DNA of 42,841 nucleotides from Cyanocohniella sp. LLY (GCA_022241785.1 JAKOMP010000056.1:1-42841); one strand, 5' to 3'. Shown: positions 33,681 to 42,298, counted from the first letter of the stretch. Notes: generated by a model from the letters alone, not told the origin. A program made the numbers and translations.

Positions 33681-34679
33681 ATGAATATTTCTACTCCATA
33701 CCTCCCTAAATTATCTACCCTAGCTACATTATTTCTCTTACTTTTAAATACTGCTTGTAGTTCTCAAGCTGTCTCCAATCCTAATCAAGAAACTACACAA
33801 ATTACTAGCACATTGCGCTTAGGGATTATTAGTACCACCAGAAGTCAAGTTCCTACAGGGCCGGCCGGCTGGGCAATTCATAGAAATAAATTTTTACCAG
33901 AACTAGAAAAAGTGGGAATTACAGATGTAAAAATATCAAGTTTTCCCAACGGACCCAACCTCAACGAAGCTTTAGTCTCAGGAAGTATAGACGTTGGTAT
34001 TTATGGTGATACACCTGCATTAGTAGCTAGATCCCAAGAAATTCCTACCCGTTTAATTAGTCAAGAACAAGTAGGGATGAATGCTTGGTTATTAGTGAAA
34101 GAAAATGGACCCCGGACAGTAGCAGACCTCAAAGGACAAAAAGTAGCCACAGCCAGGGGATCATATATGCACCGCTACTTAATGGGATTACTGCAAAAAC
34201 ATAATGTTGCTGACCAAGTAAGTGTAGTGCATTTACTGACAAGTGATGCCGAAGCAGCCTTAGAAAGAGGTGATGTGGCTGCTATTGTTGCCTCTGTAGG
34301 TGCAGGGCCACTATTACAAAAGAAAGGCTATGTTGCCATTGATGAAGCACGTAATCATCCAGATTTACCGGGAACCAGTGTAGCTGTAGCGACAGAAACT
34401 TTCCTCACCAAACATCCTGACTTACCGCAAAAGTGGAATCGAATTAAACAAGCGGCGGTGAAAGATATTCAAGCTAATACAGAAGCTTATTATCAATTTC
34501 ATGCAGAAGTTTCAGGATATCCCCTTGATGTCGTCAAAATTTCTTATCCTATCCAACAATTTCCTCAAGAACCAGTACCAGCACAAGGAAAGCAACTTTT
34601 GGAGGGGACAAAACAATTTTTGGTGTCGCAAAACTTAGCGAAAACAGATTTTCAATTAACAGATTGGATTGTGCCGTAA
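33681..34679 (+). CDS. SsuA-type sulfonate-binding lipoprotein (4)
   Basis: A 332-residue binding protein with a signal peptide and lipobox LNTAC (C26). It shares the subgroup signatures of 24195-25241: PTGPAGWAIHRNKF, NEALVSGSIDVGIYGDTPAL and GQKVATARGSYMHRYLMGLL. Both subgroup members accompany an AprA-like flavoprotein, so the association is unlikely to be chance. It is 68 bp after the ferredoxin and 30 bp before the dehydrogenase. Ligand unknown. Confidence 0.9.
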   Translation: MNISTPYLPKLSTLATLFLLLLNTACSSQAVSNPNQETTQITSTLRLGIISTTRSQVPTGPAGWAIHRNKFLPELEKVGITDVKISSFPNGPNLNEALVSGSIDVGIYGDTPALVARSQEIPTRLISQEQVGMNAWLLVKENGPRTVADLKGQKVATARGSYMHRYLMGLLQKHNVADQVSVVHLLTSDAEAALERGDVAAIVASVGAGPLLQKKGYVAIDEARNHPDLPGTSVAVATETFLTKHPDLPQKWNRIKQAAVKDIQANTEAYYQFHAEVSGYPLDVVKISYPIQQFPQEPVPAQGKQLLEGTKQFLVSQNLAKTDFQLTDWIVP

Positions 34680-34709
34680 CTACAAAAATAATTTAGGGAG
34701 TTATCAACG

Positions 34710-35657
34710 ATGAAACTCATTATTCCAGAAGAATTAGCTGCTGATTTAGAACCACAATTACCTGATGATGTAGTAGTTGTGCGTGCCGATACCGACGGTA
34801 AATTAGATGGCAATGCGAAAGATGCCGAAGTTTACTTTAGCTGGTTTTTTCTCAAACCCCCAACGTTACAAAGGATTCTCACATCTGCACCTTATTTGCG
34901 TTGGCATCATGCCCCAAATGCCGGTGTTAATCACATCATCACACCCAAATATATTGAACGTAATTTAATTTTGACTAACGGTGCGGGGGTTCATGCTATT
35001 CCCATTGCCGAATTTGTCATTGGTTATATGTTGTCTCATGCTAAACAATTTCCCAGATTACACAAACTGCATACTCAACACCGTTGGCAAAGGGGTTTTC
35101 AAATTCAAGAATTACTAGATAAAACTTTATTAATTATCGGTGCTGGGGAAATCGGACAAGAAATTGCTGCCCGTGCGAAAGCCTTTGGCATGAGAATTTT
35201 AGGTAGTCGTCGTCATCCTGAACCATTACCTAACTTTGAAAAAGTTGTAGGAGCGGATGAGTGGAAACCACTACTCAAAGAAGCTGATTATGTTGTAATT
35301 GCTACTCCATTAACTTGGGAAACCAAGGGCATGATTGATGATGAGGTATTTGAATTGATGCCCGCTCATGCTTATTTAATTAACATTGCTCGTGGTGCAA
35401 TTGTTGATGAATCGTCTCTGACTAAGGCATTACAGTTAGGAAAAATTGCTGGTGCTGCTTTAGATACTGTGTTTACAGAACCATTGCCAGCCGAAAGCCC
35501 TTTGTGGTTATTACCTAATGCTTTTATTACACCTCATTGCTCTGGTCATTCGCCTAGAAGTCAAGAGCGATCGCTTGCTTTATTCTTAGATAATTTATCA
35601 CGTTATCGCCAAGGTCAACCGTTACGTAATGTTGTTGATCAAACAGCAGGTTATTAA
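34710..35657 (+). CDS. D-isomer-specific 2-hydroxyacid dehydrogenase
   Basis: 315 residues. The NAD motif is GAGEIG at 144-149 and the catalytic residues are R228 (NIARGA), E257 (VFTEPLP) and H276 (PHCSGH). The family reversibly oxidises D-2-hydroxy acids to 2-oxo acids. A possible role is processing a hydroxy acid from sulfolactate-like or other sulfonated compounds, or supplying NADH to the flavoprotein; this is inference. It lies between two binding-protein genes with spacings of 30 and 18 bp. A severed paralog at 216-302 shows that this gene also belonged to the left-edge AprA-like locus. Confidence 0.9.
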   Translation: MKLIIPEELAADLEPQLPDDVVVVRADTDGKLDGNAKDAEVYFSWFFLKPPTLQRILTSAPYLRWHHAPNAGVNHIITPKYIERNLILTNGAGVHAIPIAEFVIGYMLSHAKQFPRLHKLHTQHRWQRGFQIQELLDKTLLIIGAGEIGQEIAARAKAFGMRILGSRRHPEPLPNFEKVVGADEWKPLLKEADYVVIATPLTWETKGMIDDEVFELMPAHAYLINIARGAIVDESSLTKALQLGKIAGAALDTVFTEPLPAESPLWLLPNAFITPHCSGHSPRSQERSLALFLDNLSRYRQGQPLRNVVDQTAGY

Positions 35658-35675
35658 TTTATTGGGAATACTACG

Positions 35676-36683
35676 ATGATTTCCATATCTCATTCCAAGA
35701 ACTTTTTCCTGACAACTTTGTTGATGAGTAGTATGGCTACTGCTTGTAATCGTACTACAGGAAGTACTACAGCCGTATCTGTAAGTAATCCAACATCAGA
35801 AAACCCCCAACTTTTGCGTTTGGGTTTTCAAAGAGGCGGAGTTATTCCTATTTCCCGTCAGCGTGGAGAGTTAGAGCGTCAGTTAAGTACTCAAAATATT
35901 AAAGTAGAGTGGAGTGGCCCTTTTGACCGGTGCGCCACACTGCTGCAAGCCCTCAATGGTAATCGTGCAGATATTGGGGGCTGCGGTGATATTCCCTCTA
36001 TTTCTGGAATTGCGGCGGGACAACCTCTTTGTATTGGTTCATTACAGCGACCAAAACCCGATGCTTTAGGTAATGCGATCGTTGTGCGTGGCGATTCTAA
36101 TATCCAAAAACCCAGCGATTTGATTGGTAAAAAAGTCGCAGTCAATCAAGGAGGTGCAGGGGAATATTTACTACTTAAAGTATTAGAAAAAGAAAATATC
36201 CCTGTAGAACAAGTCCAGCGAGTGTATCTAGCACCCACTGATGCTGCACCAGCACTTTATCAAGGTACGATTGATGCTTGGGCAGTTTGGGAACCTTATG
36301 TTTCCATCGCAGAACTAGAACATAATGCCCGGCGAATTACTACTACTCATCCTTCACCTACCTACGGTGTGATGTTAGTTCGTACCGGGGCTGCTGAAGA
36401 AAATCCCGCAGCCGTAAAAACTACTTTAACAGCCTTGAGTCAAGATGGTGAATGGCTAAATAAAAATCAAGATGCGGCGGCTGATTATATGGTGAAGGAA
36501 CTCAAAATTCCCGAAGCTGTAGCCAAGCAAGCGACTAAAAATCGAGGCGAAGAATATTATGTCTTTCCCACGGATGAAGATGTCGCTAATCTTCAAGTAA
36601 CTGCTGATTGGCTATTAGAACAAAAAATTCTGCCTCAACGAGTAGATATTGCATCTGCAATTTGTCCTTTAGATGGTGCGTAA
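35676..36683 (+). CDS. SsuA-type sulfonate-binding lipoprotein (5), cysteine-rich variant
   Basis: A 335-residue binding protein with a signal peptide and lipobox MATAC (C24). Class motifs are LLRLGFQRGG, GGCGDIPSISGIAAGQ and GKKVAVNQGGAGEYLLLKVL. Unlike the other five here it has four cysteines in the mature part (C86, C103, C119, C330), three of them around the binding-cleft region, which could form disulfides. It is closest in plan to SsuA of alkanesulfonate systems and lies 114 bp before the broken SsuD-like gene, suggesting a former SsuA-SsuD pair. No SsuB or SsuC gene follows. Confidence 0.88.
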   Translation: MISISHSKNFFLTTLLMSSMATACNRTTGSTTAVSVSNPTSENPQLLRLGFQRGGVIPISRQRGELERQLSTQNIKVEWSGPFDRCATLLQALNGNRADIGGCGDIPSISGIAAGQPLCIGSLQRPKPDALGNAIVVRGDSNIQKPSDLIGKKVAVNQGGAGEYLLLKVLEKENIPVEQVQRVYLAPTDAAPALYQGTIDAWAVWEPYVSIAELEHNARRITTTHPSPTYGVMLVRTGAAEENPAAVKTTLTALSQDGEWLNKNQDAAADYMVKELKIPEAVAKQATKNRGEEYYVFPTDEDVANLQVTADWLLEQKILPQRVDIASAICPLDGA

Positions 36684-36730
36684 TCAGGTAATAAAGACTT
36701 TTCCATAAAATTAGCGAAAATTACCCTTCT

Positions 36731-36760
36731 TCCTCTCTGCGCCTCTGCGTCTTTGCGTGA
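36731..36760. repeat. Dispersed CTCTGCG/TTTGCG repeat
   Basis: TCCTCTCTGCGCCTCTGCGT followed by CTTTGCGTGA. It is the reverse-oriented relative of the GCAGAG repeats at 15195 and 25491. It lies in the 114-bp spacer before the SsuD-like gene. Confidence 0.55.
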
Positions 36761-36797
36761 GACAAATACTAATTAAAATATTTAGGAGTAAAACTGT

Positions 36798-37744
36798 ATG
36801 CCGATTGAATTTATTGGGATGATTGGCACTAGAGAAGCATCAGAATTACATGGTGCATCTGTATCATTAACAGGCGGAAGTGTAGACACCGCTTATGTCC
36901 GCAAGTTTGCCAAAATTCACGAAGATGGCGGATTTGATAGAGTGCTAGTAGGATACAGTTCTACAGGGACTGATGGTTTTAATGTCGTCAACTATGCTGC
37001 CAATGTTACCGAAAACATCAAGTTTTTATTGGCACATAGACCGGGTTTTGTTGCTCCTACCTTAGCTGCACGGAAATTAGCAACGTTAGATCATTTTACC
37101 AACGGTCGGGTGGCTGTGCATATCATTACTGAGTCAAACCATTACAACAGCCTCATCTACCTATTTATTTTGGTGGTGCTTCTGGTGCAGCTGTGGATGT
37201 GGGTGCTAAACACAGTGATGTTTATGCTTTTTGGGGAGAACCCATTGCTGCAATTAAACAACGCATCGCTGAAGTCAAAGCCGCAGCGCCACCAGGAAAA
37301 TCTTTTGGGTTTAGTGTTTCCTTGCGCCCGATTTTGGCGGAGACAGAAGATAAAGCCTGGGAAAAAGCTAATTATATTCTCTCGAAAGTTAAAGAAAAGC
37401 GTGCAAAAGCAGGGATTCAACTACCAACCGGAGTTTCAGCTAGACCCCAAGCTGTTGGTTCTCGCAGATTATTAGATTTTGCTCAAGAAAGTGAAATTCA
37501 TGACAAGCGTCTATGGACACCGATCGCAGCTGCCACAGGAGCCTATGGTAATACTACCGCACTGGTGGGGACTCCGGAACAAGTAGCAGAGGCGTTAGTT
37601 GATTATTACGATGCTGGGGTGACAACACTGTTGATTCGTGGTTTTGACCCGGTGGAAGATGCTCTAGCCTATGGTCGAGATGTAATTCCATTAGTCAGAA
37701 AAGAAGTCCAACGCCGAGAACAACAAACAGCCACTGTGGCTTAG
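36798..37744 (+). pseudogene. SsuD-like FMN alkanesulfonate monooxygenase with internal deletion and frameshift
   Basis: The first part (MPIEFIGMIGTREAS to VAVHIIT, 36798 to about 37130) and the second part (VKPLQQPHLPIYFGGASGAA to the TAG at 37744) are both clearly SsuD/LLM. They lie in different frames, and about 55 codons normally found between HII-GGSD and the AVKPLQQP strand are missing. The junction is at about 37127-37133. The first frame runs on out of register to a stop at 37475; an apparent start at 37193 would make a 183-residue C-terminal fragment. The missing stretch includes the helix that follows the active-site loop, so neither piece should be active. Confidence 0.87.
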
Positions 37745-37796
37745 TTTGAAAGAGGAGACAGCGTAAGTTCTTGTCCTACAATCCTACGAAGATTTC

Positions 37797-38444
37797 ATGC
37801 CTTATCTAACTACACTCGAACCCTTAGAAACAGACCAATGGTTTGTCGAAAGTCCTGAATTATCTGAGTTTGTGGCTACTGCTAAAGAAATTATTGCCAG
37901 TACCAGGGATGACTACACAGAAACTCTCAATACCCTTGAACCTTATTTTGCCGCCTTACTCAAAAAACAACATTGGCTACCAGAAAATTTTGCTCAACCA
38001 AATCCCGACAGTGGTTTAGGCGGAGGTATCGGTCAATGGTTACTATATCGTTCCCAAGAGCGAAATCTGACTATTTTTAGTTTAGTCATACCTCCTAATT
38101 CTACAACTCCTGTTCATGACCATTTATCGTGGGGACTTGTAGGATTGTATAAAGGTCAACAAGAAGAAACTGTCTACCGTCGCCTGGATAACGCTGAAAC
38201 AGAAGGATTTGCTGATTTAGAAGTTGTTGGTTCGTATCATGTTAAACGTGGTGATATTTACCGATTATCGCCTCCTGATGGAGATATTCACTCTGTGAAA
38301 GCCACTACGGTATTTGCCCCATCCATCTCAATTCATGTCATGAGTAATGATACTGGCAGTATTTTGAGAAATCAGTATCATCCAGAACAACGTAGCAGTA
38401 AATCTTTTCGCTCTGGATACTCCAATCTTCCTTACAGGAATTAA
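37797..38444 (+). CDS. Cysteine dioxygenase-like cupin (thiol dioxygenase)
   Basis: A 215-residue cupin with an iron site formed by H107, H109 (PVHDHLSWG) and H165 (DIHSVKA), the 3-His pattern of cysteine and 3-mercaptopropionate dioxygenases. The segment IPPNSTTPVHDHLSWGLVGL is typical of bacterial thiol dioxygenases. Such enzymes add O2 to a thiol to give a sulfinate. It is 52 bp after the broken SsuD-like gene and 10 bp before the aldolase gene, so it is tightly in the operon. A role with a thiol liberated or processed by the pathway is plausible; the substrate is not known. Confidence 0.88.
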   Translation: MPYLTTLEPLETDQWFVESPELSEFVATAKEIIASTRDDYTETLNTLEPYFAALLKKQHWLPENFAQPNPDSGLGGGIGQWLLYRSQERNLTIFSLVIPPNSTTPVHDHLSWGLVGLYKGQQEETVYRRLDNAETEGFADLEVVGSYHVKRGDIYRLSPPDGDIHSVKATTVFAPSISIHVMSNDTGSILRNQYHPEQRSSKSFRSGYSNLPYRN

Positions 38445-38454
38445 AGCTAAAATC

Positions 38455-39216
38455 ATGGCAAAATTTGAGAGACCCCAACCGCCAGTATTTGAAAAAGTTG
38501 AAGAAGAACGGCTTTACCGTAAACAACATTTAGCTGCGGCTTTTCGGTTATTTGGTCGTTTTGGTTTCAGTGAAGGCATAGCAGGACATATTACAGCCCG
38601 TGATCCAGAATTTACTGACCATTTTTGGGTGAATCCCTTGGGGAAATATTTCGGTCATATCCGTGTTTCTGACCTACTTTTGGTGGATAGTCAAGGGGAA
38701 GTAGTCAAGGGGGATGCGCCTGTAAATCGGGCGGCGTTTGCGATTCATTCCCAAATTCATGAGGCGCGACCTGATATAGTGGCGGCGGCTCACGCTCATT
38801 CTGTTTATGGTAAATCTTGGTCAAGTTTGGGACGTTTGCTTGATCCTTTAACTCAAGATGCTTGTACTTTTTATCAAGACCATGCCTTGTTTGATGATTA
38901 TCAAGGTGTGGTTTTGGATACTTCTGAAGGTAAAAGAATTGCTGAGGCTTTGGGGGATAAAAAGGCTGTAATTCTCAAAAATCATGGCTTTTTAACTGCG
39001 GGGTCAACTGTAGATGCTGCTGCTTGGTGGTATATCAGTTTTGAACGTTCAGCACAAGCGCAACTTTTAGCGGAAGCCGCAGGTAAACCGATTCCGATTA
39101 ATCATGAAGTTGCTACCTTTACTCACGGTCAGGTGGGAACTCAAAATGGGGGTTGGTTTAGTTTTCAGCCACTCTATGACAGGATTGTGCGGGAAGAACC
39201 GGATTTGTTGGAATAG
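38455..39216 (+). CDS. Class II aldolase/adducin-family protein
   Basis: 253 residues with the zinc-binding histidines H113 and H115 (AAHAHSVYGK) and H177 (LKNHGFLT), the pattern of L-fuculose-phosphate/ribulose-phosphate aldolases and of related decarboxylases and dehydratases. The N-terminal region (RKQHLAAAFRLFGRFGFSEG) and the substrate loop (GHITARDPE) are complete. It may cleave or decarboxylate a short hydroxy or oxo acid derived from a sulfonate. It is 10 bp after the cupin gene and 31 bp before the binding lipoprotein gene. Confidence 0.9.
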   Translation: MAKFERPQPPVFEKVEEERLYRKQHLAAAFRLFGRFGFSEGIAGHITARDPEFTDHFWVNPLGKYFGHIRVSDLLLVDSQGEVVKGDAPVNRAAFAIHSQIHEARPDIVAAAHAHSVYGKSWSSLGRLLDPLTQDACTFYQDHALFDDYQGVVLDTSEGKRIAEALGDKKAVILKNHGFLTAGSTVDAAAWWYISFERSAQAQLLAEAAGKPIPINHEVATFTHGQVGTQNGGWFSFQPLYDRIVREEPDLLE

Positions 39217-39220
39217 TTCG

Positions 39221-39246
39221 CGCAAAGGCGCAAAGGCGCAAAGAGA
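39221..39246. repeat. Short tandem repeat GCGCAAAGGCGCAAAGGCGCAAAG (three units)
   Basis: Three copies of GCGCAAAG/GGCGCAAA units in the spacer before the binding protein gene at 39248. It overlaps the place where its ribosome binding site (AAAGAG, 39240-39245) must be, so copy-number changes could alter translation. Confidence 0.6.
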
Positions 39247-39247
39247 T

Positions 39248-40240
39248 ATGAAAGGTATCAGGTCTGTTTTTCCTTTGGGGTGTTTATTGGTTTTGTTGAC
39301 AGCTTGTTCTGAGGTTCAGTCTACTAATCCTGTAGCTACTGATATTGGTAATGCTGAGTTGCGTGTGGCTAAGTTTAGGGGTGGTTGGGATCTCGATTTA
39401 AAGTTAGCCGGGGTAGATGATTTCCCTTACAAGGTTCAGTTTACTGAGTTTACAGGGGGTAATCTGATGGTACAGGCGATTAATGCTGGGGCGATTGATT
39501 TGGCTTCGGCTAGTGAAATCCCACCTATTTTCGCCATTGAGTCCCAAGCATCTGTAAAAATTATTGCTACTAGAAAAGGGCCGACTGTAGGTCAAGTTGT
39601 GCTGATACCTAAAAATTCCACAGCAAAAACCATTGCTGACCTCAAAGGTAAGAGGGTGGGTTATGTTCAAGCTACTACTGCTCACTACTTCTTAATTAAA
39701 ATGTTGGAAGAGGTGGGGCTGACGATGAAGGATATTAACGGTGTTCCTTTGTCAATACCTGATGGACTTTCTGCTTTTCGCAGGGGGGAATTGGATGCTT
39801 GGGCGACCTACGGTTATGCTATCCCCCAAGCAAAAAAAGATGGGGCGCAGGTACTGAAATCAGCCAAAGATATTTTGAGTGGTAACTTTGTGATTACTGC
39901 TGCGCCTGAAGCGATCGCCGATCCACAAAAAAAAGGTGCGATCGCCGATTTTCTCTGTCGGTTACAACAAACTCAAAGATGGCGGGAAGCGAATCTCAAG
40001 GATTGGGCGAAGACATACGCCGAAAATATCAAAGTTGAGGAAGCGATCGTTTATGAGGATGCTTTAGAAGGACAGCAACAGCGTCCTGTAGAATTATTAC
40101 CTGTTTCTGACGAGGCGATCGCATCTCAACAACAAGTAGCTGATACTTTTTTTCAAGCCGGTGTCATTTCTTCACAAGTTGATGTCACACCATTATGGGA
40201 CAGAAGCTTTACCGAAGATATTGCCAACTGTAAGCAGTAA
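39248..40240 (+). CDS. SsuA-type sulfonate-binding lipoprotein (6)
   Basis: 330 residues from the ATG at 39248. An earlier in-frame start at 39104 lies inside the aldolase gene and is rejected, because the signal peptide MKGIRSVFPLGCLLVLLTAC begins at 39248 and puts the lipidated cysteine at residue 20. Class motifs are LRVAKFRGGWDLDLKLAGVD, NAGAIDLASASEIPPIF and KGKRVGYVQATTAHYFLIKM. It is the most divergent of the six (VAKFRGGW in place of the usual GYQ strand) and probably has a different ligand. It is followed 53 bp later by the DszC-like gene. Confidence 0.88.
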   Translation: MKGIRSVFPLGCLLVLLTACSEVQSTNPVATDIGNAELRVAKFRGGWDLDLKLAGVDDFPYKVQFTEFTGGNLMVQAINAGAIDLASASEIPPIFAIESQASVKIIATRKGPTVGQVVLIPKNSTAKTIADLKGKRVGYVQATTAHYFLIKMLEEVGLTMKDINGVPLSIPDGLSAFRRGELDAWATYGYAIPQAKKDGAQVLKSAKDILSGNFVITAAPEAIADPQKKGAIADFLCRLQQTQRWREANLKDWAKTYAENIKVEEAIVYEDALEGQQQRPVELLPVSDEAIASQQQVADTFFQAGVISSQVDVTPLWDRSFTEDIANCKQ

Positions 40241-40293
40241 ATTTCTACTCCTACTTCCCCATTTTCCCCCATACTTTAATTACGAATTATTTC

Positions 40294-41475
40294 ATGTCAC
40301 CAGTTTTAGAAGTTACACCAACAGCATTTTTCCCCGATTTGTTTGAACTTGTCGCATCGCTGGCGGCTGATTTTGCTACGCGTGCAGCTATCCACGATCG
40401 CAACGGTTCTTTTCCTTTCGAGAATTTTCAAGCACTGCATCAAGCACAACTATTAAGTCTCACAGTTCCTCACGAATTTGGTGGACAAGGTGCAAACTAT
40501 ACAACTATCTGTAAAGTCATTGAAAAAATAGCTAGTGGTGATGCTTCTACGGCTTTGGTGTTGACAATGCACTACTTACAACATAGTAACGCGGCTCGGA
40601 CTCGTCGTTGGCATCCCGCAGTTTATGAACGTTTGTGTCGGGAATCGGTTACAGGTATTGCTATACTCAATGCAGCGCGTGTAGAACCAGAATTAGGGAC
40701 ACCAGCCAGAGGCGGATTACCTGCAACCATTGCCAAAAAAACCGAAAATGGTTGGCTGTTAAGTGGTCATAAACAATACACTACGGGTAGTCCGATATTA
40801 AGTTATTTCGTGGTTTGGGCGCGGACAGATGAAGCAGAACCACGGGTAGGTAGTTTTCTTGTACCGCGTGATGTTCCTGGGGTGAAGATTGCGGAAACTT
40901 GGGATCATTTAGGGATGCGCGCCACAGGTAGCCACGATTTAATTTTAGAAGATGTCTTGATTCCCTCAGAATATGCTTTAGATATTCATCCCGTGAATGC
41001 TGTATCCACACCAGACCCTTTAAAACTAGCGAGTGGGAGCTTATGGTTGAGTGCATTATATCAAGGAGTCGCCACAGCTGCGCGAGATTGGTTAGTTGAG
41101 TATTTGCATGAGCGTCAGCCTACCAACTTAGGTAATAGTTTAGCAACTCTGCCCCGCTTTCAAACAGCTATGGGAGAAATCGAAGCTTTACTTTATGCCA
41201 ACCAACGATTAATTTACAGCCTAGCGGATGAAATTGACCGAGGTGAATATGACACCAAAGTTAGTTTAGCAGCACAAACAGTTAAATATCTCACCACAAA
41301 TAATGCCATCCGTGCTGTAAAAATTGGATTGAAACTAATTGGTAATCCTGGTTTATCAAAAAAAAATCCTCTAGAAAGACATTATCGAGATGTACTGTGT
41401 AGTCGGATTCATACACCACAAGACGATGCAATTTGTCTATCTCTAGGGAAGTCAGCATTAAATATTCAAACCTAA
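40294..41475 (+). CDS. Acyl-CoA dehydrogenase-fold flavin enzyme, DszC/SfnB-like
   Basis: 393 residues with the acyl-CoA dehydrogenase fold: an alpha domain at residues 1-130 (FGGQGANYTTICKVIEKIAS), the middle beta domain (GHKQYTTGSPILSYFVVWAR, WDHLGMRATGSHDLILEDV) and the C-terminal helical domain. Sulfur-starvation members of this family (SfnB, DszC and relatives) are reduced-flavin-dependent monooxygenases rather than dehydrogenases. The catalytic glutamate of true acyl-CoA dehydrogenases is not evident where expected. Together with six sulfonate-binding proteins this suggests oxidation of a sulfone or sulfide. A flavin reductase would be needed; none adjoins. Confidence 0.85.
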   Translation: MSPVLEVTPTAFFPDLFELVASLAADFATRAAIHDRNGSFPFENFQALHQAQLLSLTVPHEFGGQGANYTTICKVIEKIASGDASTALVLTMHYLQHSNAARTRRWHPAVYERLCRESVTGIAILNAARVEPELGTPARGGLPATIAKKTENGWLLSGHKQYTTGSPILSYFVVWARTDEAEPRVGSFLVPRDVPGVKIAETWDHLGMRATGSHDLILEDVLIPSEYALDIHPVNAVSTPDPLKLASGSLWLSALYQGVATAARDWLVEYLHERQPTNLGNSLATLPRFQTAMGEIEALLYANQRLIYSLADEIDRGEYDTKVSLAAQTVKYLTTNNAIRAVKIGLKLIGNPGLSKKNPLERHYRDVLCSRIHTPQDDAICLSLGKSALNIQT

Positions 41476-41528
41476 TAATGCGAAATCCCAAAAAGCTGGT
41501 TTTTGCATATTCACTGGAGGCAAAACTG

Positions 41529-41729
41529 ATGTTTGATGGACAAATTGAACGAGAATTATTAGATGGGGAACCGTGGTTAACTGAACCACCATCTCATATT
41601 GAGTCATTATTAGATGACTCTCAAGAAAAACAAGAACAAGATGTTTGGGAATCATCAGCAGAAGATACATCGACTGCTAAACCCAATAGCAAAATCCAGT
41701 TTTTATTTCGTTTTTTCAAGTTAATTTAA
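41529..41729 (+). CDS. Small acidic hypothetical protein
   Basis: 66 residues from the ATG at 41529. A strong GGAGG at 41516-41520 with an 8-bp gap decides this start over ATG 41478 in the same frame, which overlaps no motif. The protein begins MFDGQIERELLDGEPWLTEP, is acidic in the middle and ends in a basic-hydrophobic tail (FLFRFFKLI) that might touch a membrane. I do not recognise the family. It is 53 bp downstream of the DszC-like gene and probably its operon partner. Confidence 0.6.
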   Translation: MFDGQIERELLDGEPWLTEPPSHIESLLDDSQEKQEQDVWESSAEDTSTAKPNSKIQFLFRFFKLI

Positions 41730-41866
41730 TTACAAATAAAGTAAAATTCAATTTTGCTAAAAGACTGTTGAATTACATTTTCAGTATCTGTAAAAAATAA
41801 ACTGACTCATCACTATAAATGAGATACACCCTTGTAACAAGATGTACCTCAATCAAACGAAAAATA

Positions 41867-42298
41867 TTATATAGCAGCTTTATCTTGCAGAAATTGTTGT
41901 AAATAGGGATGCTCTAATTTCAGGTTTAATTCTTGAGCTTTTGCTTTGATTTGCTCATTATTCCATCCTTCATTAGTTGCTGTAGCAATTAAGGCGATCG
42001 CCGTTGCTCTCCCACCACCCGCACAATGAACTAAAATCGGTTGAGGTAAATTTTCAATTTCTTGAATTACCTGCTCAATTACTTGTGGATTCGCTTCTTT
42101 GGAACTTATAGGTACATTAGCGTAATCTAATCCAGAGGCTTTTGCTTGTTTTGGTTCATCATTTACAAAACCCTCTTCATCTGGAGAACGCAGATTTAAC
42201 ACTGATTTAAATCCTGCTTGCGATGCTTGCTCTAAATCTTGTACAGAAATTTGTCCCGCAGAGCTAAAATTTTGACTGACTTGTTTGATATTTGTCAT
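41867..42298 (-). CDS. DUF442/DSP-like phosphatase domain protein
   Basis: A 143-residue cytoplasmic protein with a PTP-type loop VHCAGGGRATA (C92, R97; CX4R, as in DUF442/beta-lactamase hydrolase-like proteins). The upstream GQISVQDLEQASQAGFKSVLNLRSPDEEG is the typical start of this group, where R37 and D40 lie near the general acid. Related domains are found on sulfur-transfer or persulfide-handling proteins as well as phosphatases. It is read convergently with the operon ending at 41729. GAGG lies just before the ATG (42302-42305). Confidence 0.83.
   Translation of the reverse strand: MTNIKQVSQNFSSAGQISVQDLEQASQAGFKSVLNLRSPDEEGFVNDEPKQAKASGLDYANVPISSKEANPQVIEQVIQEIENLPQPILVHCAGGGRATAIALIATATNEGWNNEQIKAKAQELNLKLEHPYLQQFLQDKAAI

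Noticed and set aside
36798-37744. Programmed frameshift in the SsuD-like gene
   Set aside because: A frameshift alone cannot restore the protein, because about 55 codons of the family core are missing at the junction and there is no slippery heptamer there.
39221-39246. CRISPR or other array at the GCGCAAAG repeats
   Set aside because: Units are only 8-9 bp with no spacers; it is a short tandem repeat of the dispersed family. No CRISPR array was seen anywhere in the window.
39104-39247. Upstream start for the sixth binding protein, inside the aldolase gene
   Set aside because: It would place about 48 residues before the signal peptide; the ATG at 39248 directly begins a normal lipoprotein signal.
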